From Pisolithus tinctorius (Eukaryota > Basidiomycota > Agaricomycetes > Boletales > Pisolithaceae), in assembly GCA_024663395.1 (NCBI GenBank), contig JANFAH010000001.1:2542001-2606000 (forward strand): DNA of 64,000 nt, written 5' to 3'. A model generated the notes under the pieces. The model did not search any database. It was not told the origin of the DNA and worked only from the letters and a program-made list of their open reading frames with translations. Numbering within the stretch: the stretch's first letter is position 1; every line of letters begins with the position of its first letter. Of this stretch, positions 32,661-42,817 are shown piece after piece. Made by a program: the position numbers and the translations under genes.

Positions 32661-32676
32661 GTATCCCCCTCTTAGG
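32661..32676 (-). promoter_or_regulatory. 3' polypurine tract of LARD-1
   Basis: On the minus strand it reads CCTAAGAGGGGGATAC, directly before TGTCATATCC of the LTR. The same bases are at 61230-61245 in LARD-2. Confidence 0.85.
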
Positions 32677-33405
32677 AACCGAACCCTTGAGGTTCCATAG
32701 GGAAACATGCTCAGAGGGTTATGCAGTGAGGTTGCATGACTAAGAGTGAGTCTGAGTGTGCACACAGTGCCAGGGGTGAGCCCGAGGGCTGGGAAACAGG
32801 ACAGTGATGACCAGAGGTCCAGTAGTTTGGACCAGAATGGCATAAGCTGGGTTTGGGGTCAAGGGTCAAGTCTGAGGAGTGTTCCAGGAACACAAGACCA
32901 GAGAAGCAACAACAAGGAGGGCCGGAGACCGGTCTAGGAGGCTGCCAGATGGTTCCACAGGCCGGGACAGGGCAAAGCTGAGTCTGGGAATGACTAGACC
33001 GGCTGGACAGGGGTTTCCAGAGATAGCAAAAGCTGAGGCCGATGTCTCCGAGGGCCAGAGTTGCACTTCAGAGCTGGGTTAAGGCAAACCGAAGGCTGGG
33101 AATAACCAGGTAAGGCCTAGGGGTGTGCTTCAGGGCCAGGTCAGGGAAAGCCAGAGACCGAAGATGTGCAGGGGACCGGTAATGTCCAACTAATGTACCA
33201 GGAGTGTGCCACTAGGGCCAGAGGTGTGCTTCAAAGCCAGTTCAGGGCAACATGGAGACCGAGAGGGTCCAGAGAGGTCCAGAGATGACCATAAGATGGT
33301 CCAGGGGTGTAGAAGGTGCTGCTGAGTGACAATGGAATGACACAAAGGCTAGGTGGGTGCCAGGAAGGCCGGAAAACCGGTCTAGGAATGCACTGGTTGG
33401 ACCGG

Positions 33406-35206
33406 TGTGAGTCAAAGTGTGGAATGCTGGTATAAACCAAACAAATCCAACACAAAAGACAAATATGTGCGAGTGGTGGTTTACCTCCGTGGAACCTGGA
33501 GGGCAGAGAAACCTAAAGTGGGGAAGACTTCAAGTGGAGGTGCTCCTGGCGCAAGTCATCGATGAGTTACGCAGGAGAAGACGAATGGACGATGATTGGG
33601 AAGGGGATGCTGAACAGAGTGAAGGTGTTCAGCCAAAAGTACTTGGGGGTAATGGACTTTTGATAGAATATGCTCCTGGCGCAAGTCGATGACGAGTTAT
33701 GCAGGAGTGAATGGATGACTAAGCAGGTGTGCTGACAGAGCACAGATGATACAATGATATGAATGAAGACAGATAGACTCTTCCGAATGAGCCTCAACTG
33801 TCGACGACAAGATATGCTGAGCTGAGCTGACTTCTGAGTGACTTCTTGATTGATTGTGGGTAGCTAAGTACATGGGGGTTTATATACTATGGGGGGAGCA
33901 CAGCTTGTGACAAACAAGGCACAAACACTTGGTAAGTAACAAGTAAGGACTGAGTAACCATGATGAGTAAGCGAGAAATGAAAAGTAAGCAAGCAAGGAG
34001 GATTGGTAAGTATTGGCAATGAACGAGTCAAGGACAGTCAAAATATCACAGAACAAGTCAAACAGAGTCAGAAACTGAGTAAGTGCACTGACATCACATT
34101 AGGGGGTGGTGATGCAAGTCAGATCTCGGCAGAGACATCTCTAGATCCAAAGATGGCATGACAGATGGACGGTGTTTCCAGACAGGGAAGTATTAATTCC
34201 AGAATTGAAGGGCATGAGTCAGGCGTCAAAGGGGGCTAGGGCATTGGGGGTCTGTGGGGCTATGAGAGCATATGCAATCGCGTCTCCCACCCTTTCATCC
34301 TCTCAGCGAAGTTAACAAAAACTTCATGGATGGGGTTCTGATGGAGGAGGAGGAGAAGGAGGGATGTCTTCTGCTGGATCTTGCAGTAGGAAGGCAAGTT
34401 GCACGTCATACTCATCATGAATGTGATCAGGGAGGCTGGAGGACAGTAGATTACACTGCAGCTGTCGCAATGCGGGAAGAATGACGGACGAGATTGGAAT
34501 AAAGACAGTGCAGGGAGCAGGGAGGAACGATCCATATGCTTCATCAAGAGGGGAGACTGAAATGACCACATAAGACCTTTCTAACTGAGTGACAGACCTG
34601 AGGTGACCAAAGAACGTCCTTCTGGAAGTCAGACTGACAAGGAGAACATGCTGTCCAAGCTGCATGGGATGGGATGGGGCTGACAACGATGGGATGAACC
34701 AGGGGGCTTCAGGACAGAAGCTGGTGGGAACGCCTGGCAGATATACGTAGCCATTGTCTCTGGCAAATGAGACAAGCGAGATGACTGATGAAGAGGTGGC
34801 CATGATTGATGGACTTCGCGAAATGAGCGTCTGATGGATGGAGTGCTGTAGAAACGCGTAGGGTGCGTGGATCCTCTCCAAATTTGGAAGGAAGAATTGT
34901 GGGGCTGAGCACTTTAAGCGAGCATGCGAACCGAGTTGATATCTTTGGAAATGGCGGAGATACGATGAAAACTGGAATGCCGTACACGGGCACTAAAAAC
35001 CTTTAACGTGTGCTTAACTCGCTTCCTCTTTTCTCTTTAGCACTGATGACTTGATCTTGTGCGAAGGATGACTGTTAACATCCAACAGTCTTTCTACGCA
35101 TGAGGCCTTTAGTCTTCATCTGCATGCATGGGCATTGCGTGCAACTCGTTGACGAGTTAGGCAGAGTCAGCTGTAACCATGTCCACAACACCTTTGGTGT
35201 GTGACA
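33406..35206 (-). mobile_element. LTR-Z copy D, intact solo LTR in LARD-1
   Basis: 1801 bp, TGTGAGTCAAAG to GGTGTGTGACA on plus. The flanks show a 4-bp CCGG duplication (or 5-bp ACCGG if the last A belongs to the target), and the LARD sequence reads through when it is removed (compare 60535 in LARD-2). On the minus strand TGTCACACACC is the 5' end, U3 holds a long ORF, and a TATA box (AGTATATAAACCCCC, near 33880) marks the promoter. This is the copy with most CpGs kept. Confidence 0.88.
34324..34881 (-). CDS. U3-embedded ORF of LTR-Z, unknown function
   Basis: 185 codons from ATG 34881 (MERIHAPYAFLQHSIHQ). A middle block is shared by all copies: YLPGVPTSFCPEAPWFIP, HPMQLGQHVLLVSLTSRRTF, SPLDEAYGSFLPAPC and LPDHIHDEYDVQLAFLLQDP, followed by a proline run PPSPPPPSEP. 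It lies in U3, upstream of the TATA box and on the sense strand of the LTR. Decayed versions are at 20074-19637, 26778-26266 and 45768-45448. No family recognised; a captured host gene or an accessory protein are both possible. A second overlapping frame (34993-34709, MPVYGIPVFIVSPPFPKI) is also kept among copies, so the true start is uncertain. Confidence 0.45.
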   Translation of the reverse strand: MERIHAPYAFLQHSIHQTLISRSPSIMATSSSVISLVSFARDNGYVYLPGVPTSFCPEAPWFIPSLSAPSHPMQLGQHVLLVSLTSRRTFFGHLRSVTQLERSYVVISVSPLDEAYGSFLPAPCTVFIPISSVILPALRQLQCNLLSSSLPDHIHDEYDVQLAFLLQDPAEDIPPSPPPPSEPHP

Positions 35207-37460
35207 CCGGGAGTATGCTGCAGGGGTACAGAGGGTCATGAGAAGTGCCAAGAAGGCCGGGTTGGGTCCAAGGTCTGCTCCAGGGGGTCATGGGGTCTGA
35301 GAGTGTGTATCTACAGAAAAAGACAACAGATAACAGAAAACCAAGAAAACATATAACAAGGAAACAGGAAACTGAAGCCAGGGACAGGGGTCAAAGCTGA
35401 AGGCTGAGACCGAGGGTGGCTTAGGCTGGGAGTGGCCAAAGCCAGAGACCAGGACCAGGAGTGGCTGAAGCCTGTTGTGCTAAGGCAAGTGGTCTGGCGA
35501 CAACAGCAAGACCGAAGACTGGTCAAGGGAACAGAAGGCCTGGAAGGCCAGGAACCGGTCTGAGGGTCAGAGAGGACCGGAAGGGGCAGCTGGAGACCGG
35601 TCTAATGGTCAGGGAGGGTTAGAAAAGCCAGGTGGGGACCAGTCAGGAGCCAGTAAGGGCTAAAAGGGCTAGAAAGGCTATGGGGGACCAGTCTCGACCT
35701 GGATGGGGCTGTAAGGCCGGAAATCCAAAGGGAGACTGGTCTGGAGTTGGGCAGGGCCAGAGTGGCTGGCTGGAGGCCAGTCTGAAGGTGTCAGAGGGGT
35801 TTGGGTAGTCAGAGACGACCTGAGGTGCTATCCAGCTAGCAGGCTGACAATGGGAGGCCAAAACAGTGTAGGCCAGTGGGCTAACACTGAGACTGGGGTA
35901 ACCAGGGGTAGCAAGGTGTAATCCTGAGGCCGGAAGTGGCAAGCCCAAGTGCTGAGCACCTTGGAACAGGCTGGATGGGCTTCTGGAGGACAGTGAGGGA
36001 CTAGGGGCTGTCTATGACAGTGTCATATCCATGACTCTCGGACTCGGACTCAGTCCAGTCCAGACCCCTAGCCCCTATCTCTGGTCAAGTCTGGTCCTGG
36101 TCCAGCCTAGAAAACCCAAACCTGGCCCTAGATAACTCAACTCTGGCCTGCATAACTCAAGTCCGGTGTTTTACCCCTATCTCCGGTCCGTTTCGGCCTC
36201 CCGGCCTTGCGCTGCTCCACCCCGGTCCTCCTAGGTCCATGTCTGGGTCACCCGGACATAACTCCGGTCTGTTTCCCTTTGTTTGTACTATATTTAGTCT
36301 AGCCCATTCATCTGACTTTGCTTACTGTACAAATCCTGTGTCTGACCCTGGTATGCTGGTCACCCGGACTTTGGCTATTAGCCTCGGCACAGCCACTATG
36401 GCTATCCACTCTCTTGCTAATCTTCTTGCTAATAGCTTATTAACAAGTCTGGCTCTATGTTCGTTATCCTGGACCAGCCTCATGTATTTAACCCCTGTAC
36501 ATACTTCATAGCACCCTCAGTCAGAATATCAATTAAGTATTACCCTCAACTCTGTATTACCCCTCGAATCTACTCTATAGCTAAGGCCAAGCCTTAAGCT
36601 ATCCCCGACCCCTGTCCCAGACCTCTCCCCGGCTTGCATAAGGGTACAGCACATAAGCTGAGACCAAGGGAGGTAGATCCAACCCCGGACCAGCTTACCC
36701 CCTGTGCGCACCCCAAGACCAGCTGGTTTCCCACACTACTGGTCTTGTTCCTGTGCTCCCGGCCTTAAGTCCGGTCCTCCAGACTTAGCCCCTGACCTCT
36801 GGCCTCAACTCCGGTCCAACCAGACTTGGCCCCTGTCTCCCGGCCTTGATTCTGGCCACCTGGACTTAGCCCCTGTCACCCAGTCTTGAAGCCTGGTCAC
36901 CTGAGGGTAAACCCATACTTCACAGACAGCTAGAGTTTGGTCTGGATGAGGACCAGAGGACCTGACATAGCCAGGCATGAACCAGGGACCAGCAGGTCAT
37001 GAGACCAGTTCAATGAAGGCCTAGGGATGTCGGCAGGAGGGGTGTCCAGGTGTTGAGTCCAGTTTAGGGGTGTCCGGAGTTGGTTGGAAGTGGGTTTTCC
37101 GGTGGCGAGAAGCCTGAGGGCCAAAAGCCACTGGAGGACCAGTTCAGGGGGTCTGGAGACCGGGTGAGGCCTAGGGGTTGTCCAGCTGAAAGGCTGACAA
37201 CAGGAGGCCGAGACTGGTGAGACCAGTGAACACACAATCACTGAGGCCAAGGACCATTGAGACAGTGAGAACGGAGTACCAACACAAATGTCAGGGGCTG
37301 GGAGCAACCCAGGGCAGGTGGTTCGGGAGTGCTTCAGTATGCAAGGACCGGGCCAAGGAACTGGGAACCAGTGTGCAGGGACTGAGCAGGGTTGTGCTGA
37401 GGGCACTGGAGAGGTAGCAGACAGGAGTCTGGAAGAGAGTAGGTCACTAGCGAGGTCCCT

Positions 37461-37494
37461 TATCCCCCTCTTAGGGTAGACTTCCCAAGTCTAC
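37461..37494 (-). promoter_or_regulatory. Internal second polypurine tract and hairpin of LARD-1
   Basis: On the minus strand this reads GTAGACTTGGGAAGTCTAC (8-bp stem, GGG loop), then CCTAAGAGGGGGATA, the same purine tract as next to the 3' LTR. LARD-2 has it at 59149-59182. Its place near the middle recalls the central polypurine tract of Ty1. Confidence 0.6.
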
Positions 37495-38719
37495 AGGGGT
37501 ACAAGGTGTGGGCTAGGACCACCGAGAGGAGTACTGGACAGGTAGTAGGAGTACTACCACCAGAGTTGCAAGTCCGAGTACTGAGAATGCCAAGACCAGC
37601 TTAACAGGTGTTAAGACCAGTTTCAGGAAGCTTTTTCAAGGCCAGAAAAGCTTTAAAACCGGAGGTACAAGGCTGGCAGAGCAGGCCAGACCAGTACAGG
37701 GATAGTAGGGAGTGTCAGAGTCAAAGGTAAGGGTATGAAGGCCAGAACCAGAGCCTGAGAGGAAACCAGAAGGCTGGTGAAGACTGGCAGGCCAAAAGAC
37801 AACCGGTAAGACTGGAGTTGGGAGAGTGGGTAGGACCAGAGTTCCAGAGTCAATGGTGGGGTGACAGTGGCAATGGTTAGGGGAAGGTGAGGGGTCAGCT
37901 GGTACCCGAAGGGGCCTCACGAACATACAAGTTCCGGGGCAAGTGGGTGAGCTGGGAAACAGACCGGCAGAGTCAGGGGGTTGTCAGATGGGCCAAAGCC
38001 CGGGGTGTCTTGCAAGCAAATTCATGCTCCAAGGCGGGGTTGACATCAGGGGGGTTAGCAAACTTTAGTATTAGGCGGGGATAGGTGACTGCACTACACT
38101 CGGCCACCAACGGGTGCCTATTGAGTGGGCTAGTCGGTTCCCTACAACCTAGATACTTCAGTTCCTAACGGGTTGACAAGGCCAATTAAACAGGGGTCAG
38201 AGACCGAGAGAGGACCAAAGCCGGGTCCACCAAGGACTGGAAAGAGGTGCTAGGTCAAGACCATAGCACTGGGGTTGAGGATAGGGGTAGTTCCAGGAGG
38301 AGGGAGAGGCCCAAAGGCCAAATGAGTGACAGAGGGAGTAGCATAGAGCTACCCAAGGGGTATCAAAGGCCGAGGGAGGCTGGAGATGGGAGACTGGCCA
38401 AAAGAAGGAAGTCCAGAGTGAGCAAGACCAGTCAGGGACCATGAGGAGGTCCAGAGATGAGCACCGGGAAAGAGAGAGGAGAACAGAGTCAGCAAGACCA
38501 GTCAGGGGCTATAAGGAAGTCCGGAGGTGACAGGCTGACAAGGCCTAGTGAAGGAGGGAAGACCGGAACTCAGGAGACCAGTCATAAGAGAGTCCAGAGG
38601 TGGGACAAAGTGGACACAAATAGGAGGACCAGAGTTAGTAAGTCTGGTCCATGCTAAAAAGCCAGGTTGAGGCCGAGGGACTGGCAGGACGAGCCAGGAC
38701 TGCTAAGGGGCTGGAGTGA

Positions 38720-38900
38720 TGCACTAATTGATTTGTCTCTACCGAGACCACCAGTTTGGCTTCTGGTGTACCAGAGTACCAACTTGTTGACCCAGTTAGG
38801 ATCCTGGGGTAGACTCTAATTGTTTTGTCTCAACTGAGACCACTGGTTTTGGCTTCCAGAGTACAAAGTTACCAACTTGTTAACCTGGTTAGGATCCTGG
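38720..38900. repeat. Tandem duplication (~93 bp) in LARD-1
   Basis: Two diverged copies each contain CTAATTG.TTTGTCTC, GAGACCAC, TTGGCTTC and GTTAGGATCCTGGGGT. LARD-2 has the same pair at 57618-57797, so the duplication predates both insertions. Confidence 0.7.
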
Positions 38901-39656
38901 GGTGGACAGAGGACAGGGAAAGGACTGGAAGTGAGGTCAGGGACTGGGATAGGGGCCGGAGGACCGGCAGACCGGTCCTAGACCGAAAATTGGGGGTCAG
39001 GAGCAAGTCCAAAGGGCTAGCATGCCCAGGGGGTGCCTCTAAGTGAAAAGTGAGGCTGGAAAAGAGGTCAGGACTGGGCTAAGGGCCAGAGGGCTGGCAG
39101 ACCGGTCCTAGACTGAAATGGAGGTGTCAGGCACTAGCTAAGACCACCAGAGCCGAGGCCTGGTGCAAGTCCAAAGGACAAGCACCATCCCGAGGCCGAG
39201 GTGACTAGTGCAGGACCAGGACAATGGACAGGAGACCTGGGACGGGTCTGTGAGGGACAGGAGGGTCCGAGGAAATCCAGGACCAGTCTAAGACCTAGTA
39301 ACAGGTCTAGACAAGTCTGGGTGAGGTGGCTGAATCAAACCAGGGCCAGAATGGCCAGTAACAAAGGGCAGGAGGCTGAGAGAAGTGGCAAACCAGCTTC
39401 AGGCAAGTCCAGGTGAGCATGGACAAGTGAAACCAAGGCTGGACAGGCTGGTAACAGACAGTCCGGAGACCGGAAAGGGGGTCCAGGGCTCCAAGGCCGG
39501 TGTAGCAAAGGCCAAGGGTGGAGACTGGACCCAAAAACCACTGAAGCCAAGTGCCGATGGGGAAACAGGGAAGGTGTTGAGGGCCAGGACTGGCTAAGTC
39601 CAGACCTGGGGGCTGCACTGGAGGTGCACAGATGTCTGAAGACCAATATCAGGGAG

Positions 39657-39887
39657 TCAGGAGGTCAAATGAGTGATGAGATCCCAGTGTTCAGTACAGT
39701 AGAACTGGACAAAGACAGCTGGGCTAGAGTGCTGGGACAACTGAGGTAAGGACTGAGATGAAGACCGAGGTGACCAGCCAGGGGTCAGAGGTAGCTCGGG
39801 GGAGCTAACAGAAGTGAGTCCAGTTGATGAGGCTGGCTCAGGGGCAAGTCCGGAGAGTAATTCTGACTTGGAAGTGGGCTCAGGCAT
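39657..39887 (-). CDS. 76-codon ORF conserved between LARD copies
   Basis: It encodes MPEPTSKSELLSGLAPEPAS to FYCTEHWDLITHLTS. LARD-2 encodes the same length with three substitutions (56650-56880). It is Ser/Pro-rich and begins about 350 bp after the 5' LTR, the place of gag in an autonomous element. It might be a gag remnant or chance; two copies are too few to judge. Confidence 0.3.
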   Translation of the reverse strand: MPEPTSKSELLSGLAPEPASSTGLTSVSSPELPLTPGWSPRSSSQSLPQLSQHSSPAVFVQFYCTEHWDLITHLTS

Positions 39888-40235
39888 GAACCTGGGTTGG
39901 TGGTGAGTCCAGATGGTGAGTCCGATTCAGGGGTTGACATGGCCGGTCCAGAGTCAGGAAGAAATGAGTGGCAGGCAGGGGTCAGGAGTGAGGGAATGGA
40001 TGCATTAAGTTTTGACCACTAGGAACATAGTGTCAGGGGTAATGCAACCCAGGGGTGTGCAGAGTGCCGAGGGTCACCAGCTACCTCTCTGCTAAAGCAG
40101 AGATCTCTGGGTTGGGCTCTGGAGTCAGATGAGAGGTATTCCGATGAGTCCCAATGGGCAAGGTCATGGGTAGGAGCTCTAGAGCAGGACCTAGACATGA
40201 TGAAATGACTTGCACAAGTGTGAGTCAGAATATAC

Positions 40236-41119
40236 TGTGAAGTACGGGTTTACCCTCGGGTGACCAGGCTTCAAGACCAGGTGACAGGGGCTAAGTCCGA
40301 GTGGCCAGAATCAAGGCCAGGAGACAGGAGCCAAGTCCGGTGGGACCGGAGTTAAGGCCAGAGGTCAGGGGCTAAGTCCAGAGTACCGGACTTAAGGCCG
40401 GGAGCATGGGAAACCGACCGGTCTTGGGGTGCACACAGGGGGTAAGCTGGTCCGGGGTTGGATCTACCTCCCTTGGTCTCAGCTTATGTGCTGTACCCTT
40501 ATGCAAGCCGGGGAGAGGTCCAGGATGGGGACTGGGGGTAGCTTAAGGCTTGGCCTTAGCTATAGAGTAGTCTCGGGGTGTAGTACGGAGTTGAGGGTAA
40601 TACTAAGTTGATATTCTGACTGAGGGTGCTACGAAGTATGTACAGGGGTTAAATACATGAGGCCAGTCCGGGATAATGAACATAGAGCTGGACTTGTTAA
40701 TAAGCTATTAGCAAGAAGATTAGCAAGAGAGTGGATAGCCATAGTGGCTGTGCCAAGGCTAATAGCCAAAGTCCGGGTGACCAGCATACTGGGGTCAGAC
40801 ACAGGATTTGTACAGTAAGCAAAGTCAGATGAATGGGCTAGACTAAATATAGTACAAACAAAGGGAAACAGACCGGAGTTATGTCCGGGTGACCCAGACA
40901 TGGACCTAGGAGGACTGGGGTGGAGCAGTGCAAGGCCAGGAGGCCAAAATGGACCGGAGATAGGGGTAAAACACCGGACTTGAGTTATGCAGGCCAGAGT
41001 TGAGTTATCTAGGGCCAGGATTGGGTTTTCTAGGCTGGACCAGGACCGGACTTGACCGGAGATAGGGGCTAGGGGTCCGGACTGGTCCAAGTCCGAGTCT
41101 GAGAGTCATGGATATGACA
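40236..41119 (-). repeat. 5' LTR of LARD-1
   Basis: 884 bp, TGTCATATCCATGAC to CCGTACTTCACA on minus. TSD GCCTG follows at 41120. Lariat-like leader GTATATTCTGACTCACAC comes next on minus, also found in LARD-2; the primer tRNA is not evident to me. Confidence 0.88.
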
Positions 41120-41124
41120 GCCTG

Positions 41125-41719
41125 GCCTGGTGGCTGTGATGCACCCTCACACCATGATGCTGCCACCACCATGTTTCACCACCTTCCTGGTGTAGCATGC
41201 ATCAAAGTCCTCCCCAGGCTTCCTCCAACACCATTCATGGCCATCTGACCCAAAATGATTGAATTTAGATTTGTCCAAGAAGATAACAGCCTTCCAATTC
41301 TCTGCTGTCCAGTCAGCATGGGCCTTTGCCCACTTGAATCACCTTTTCTTGTGAGCATCAGTCAAAAGAGGCTTTGGGCAATGTACATAGGCCTTTAGGC
41401 CACATGCATGTAGCCTTTGTCAAATTGTTTCAGCATTAAATCCAGGGAAAAACTTCCTCTGAAGGTCAGCAACATCATGTGCCTTCCCCTGAGCAAGAAG
41501 TCAGGTTGCATGATGAGTGTCATTTGAAGTGAATAGATGTGGGTGACCTGATTTAGGCTTGATAGCATAGTAATCTTCAGATTTAGCATAAGAATTAAAG
41601 ATGTGTTTGACAGTAGTATGATGAATTTGGAACTTTTTGGCAATGTGCTCATCTGAGAGACCAGCTGCCTTGTCTCGACAAATCTGAGCCTTCTTTGTTG
41701 GGCTGGTGTACTTTGCCAT
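41125..41719 (-). pseudogene. Tc1 transposase, N-terminal piece
   Basis: ATG 41719 opens a frame with the paired-like helix-turn-helix of Tc1 proteins (SPTKKAQICRDKAAGLSDEH, IAKKFQIHHTTVKHI). One continuous frame with four TGA stops then reaches FLDKSKFNHFGSDGHEWCWR, whose Asp is the first catalytic residue, and GGGSIMV.GCITATRPG. LARD-1 follows. Two stops are probably CGA to TGA and one is TGG to TGA. Confidence 0.9.
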
Positions 41720-42451
41720 GGCCAGGGGATGGTAAAGAGGGTGCCAGTAGCTTCTGGAGTGGTGCAGTGGGCAGTGAACTTGGCAATGAAAATTTGAGGC
41801 AGGTTTTCATAATACCACCCCCTATCCAAAAAAGAATTGCACAGTACTTTTTTTAGTGTTCACACCACAGCACACTACAATACAATGAAAGGACAATCAT
41901 CACACCTCAGTCTTATCAAATAGACCTTTGTCTACATGTTATGATAGTTGTACAAACATAAAGTGATGAATTACTGTTGCTATCAACGAAATGCTGGAAA
42001 TGTAGTGGCTGTGCATTACTTAATTGAGACACTGTATATGTAGCCACTGTCTCTGGCAAATGAGACAAGTGAGATGAGCATCTGACAGATGGAGTGCTGT
42101 AGAAATGCCTAGGGTGCAAGGATCCTTTCCAAAATCAGAAGGCAGGACAGTGTGGCTGAGCACTTTAAGCCAGTGTGAGAGTGGATCCAATATCTTTGGA
42201 AATGGTGGAGATACAATGAAAACTGGAATGCCATACACAGGCACTAAAAACTTTTAATGCATGCTTAACTCACTTCCTCTTTTCTCTTTAGCACTGACAC
42301 CTCATTCTTGTGCAAAGGATGACTGCTAACATCCAGCAGTCCTTCTATGCATGAGGGCTTTAGTCTTCACATGCATGGCATGGGCACACAACTCATTGAT
42401 GAGTTAGGCAGCATCAGCTGTAACCATGTCCACAACACCTTTGGTGTGTGA

Positions 42452-42817
42452 AGCAACCACACTCATAGTCAATCTGCCAGAGTGCAGGGGACTTTATGAT
42501 TTCATCCTTGAGTCATTGCATGGCAGCATGTTGCAGTTCATCCCATGTGAATGGTACATCCTTCCATGTGAGTGTGACTAGTGGCCACATGATCTTGGCA
42601 AAGTCTTTGATGAAGATGCAGAGGACACTGCAGACACTGAGGAAATTGCAAACCTGGGTTAGGTTGTGGCACTCAGGCCAGTCACAGATCTTTTGCACTT
42701 TGCTTTCCTCAGGAATGTGACCTTTGAAGGTGCACTTGTGGCCAATGATCACACCAGATGGAGCAGTTAGCACAAACTTCTTTGCTGAGACAGTGGCTCT
42801 GACATTCTGTGGAAAGC
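42452..42817 (-). pseudogene. Gypsy RT/RNase H scrap between two LTR-Z copies
   Basis: On the minus strand it encodes NVRATVSAKKFVLTAPSGVI, CTFKGHIPEESKVQKICDWP and LWQIDYEC, colinear with Gypsy-C 50235-50580. Only 366 bp remain. LTR-Z sequence abuts both ends in the same orientation, so this may be the last internal piece of a Gypsy element with LTR-Z as its LTRs, or a chance junction. Confidence 0.75.

Larger units (their letters stand above)
31766..41119 (-). mobile_element. LARD-1: non-coding LTR element with nested LTR-Z
   Basis: TSD GCCTG (31761-31765 and 41120-41124), inside the Tc1 transposase. LTRs are 31766-32660 (895 bp) and 40236-41119 (884 bp), reading TGTCATATCCATGAC to ACTTCACA on the minus strand. 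A polypurine tract abuts the left LTR, so minus is the sense strand. The internal ~5.8 kb (nested LTR-Z removed) shows no gag, protease, RT, RNase H or integrase motif in any frame, which fits a large retrotransposon derivative moved in trans. It is rich in CCGG and ACCGGT-like motifs. LARD-2 is a second copy. Confidence 0.9.
26698..42034 (-). mobile_element. Tc1/mariner element, split by Harbinger-1 and LARD-1
   Basis: A 27-bp terminal inverted repeat (CAGTGTCTCAATTAAGTAAT, then GCACAGC) begins at 26698 and ends at 42034. TA is duplicated at 26696-26697 and 42035-42036, and LTR-Z reads across once it is removed. The transposase runs on the minus strand from 41719. LARD-1 and Harbinger-1 with FB2-1 account for nearly 14 kb of the 15.3 kb. 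The Tc1 part itself is about 1.6 kb, the usual size for the family. Confidence 0.92.
25340..42451 (-). mobile_element. LTR-Z copy C, split by Tc1 element
   Basis: The left piece (25340-26697) begins TGTGAGTCAAAGTGTGG. The right piece (42035-42451) ends CACCTTTGGTGTGTGA, and both align with intact copy D. The Tc1 element sits between them with a TA duplication. The last two bases (CA) are absent and the right flank is Gypsy RT, so the right junction is rearranged. The U3 ORF is partly open (26778-26266, minus). It inserted into Copia-3 protease. Confidence 0.8.

Noticed and set aside
37476..37494. Perfect hairpin GTAGACTTCCCAAGTCTAC taken as a transcription terminator
   Set aside because: No T tract follows and the host is a eukaryote; the adjacent purine tract gives a better explanation.
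36930..39887. Many Pro/Ser-rich ORFs of 60-158 codons across LARD-1 and LARD-2, on both strands
   Set aside because: They follow from the C-rich sense strand with few stops. Apart from the 76-codon frame they differ in length between copies and show no domain.
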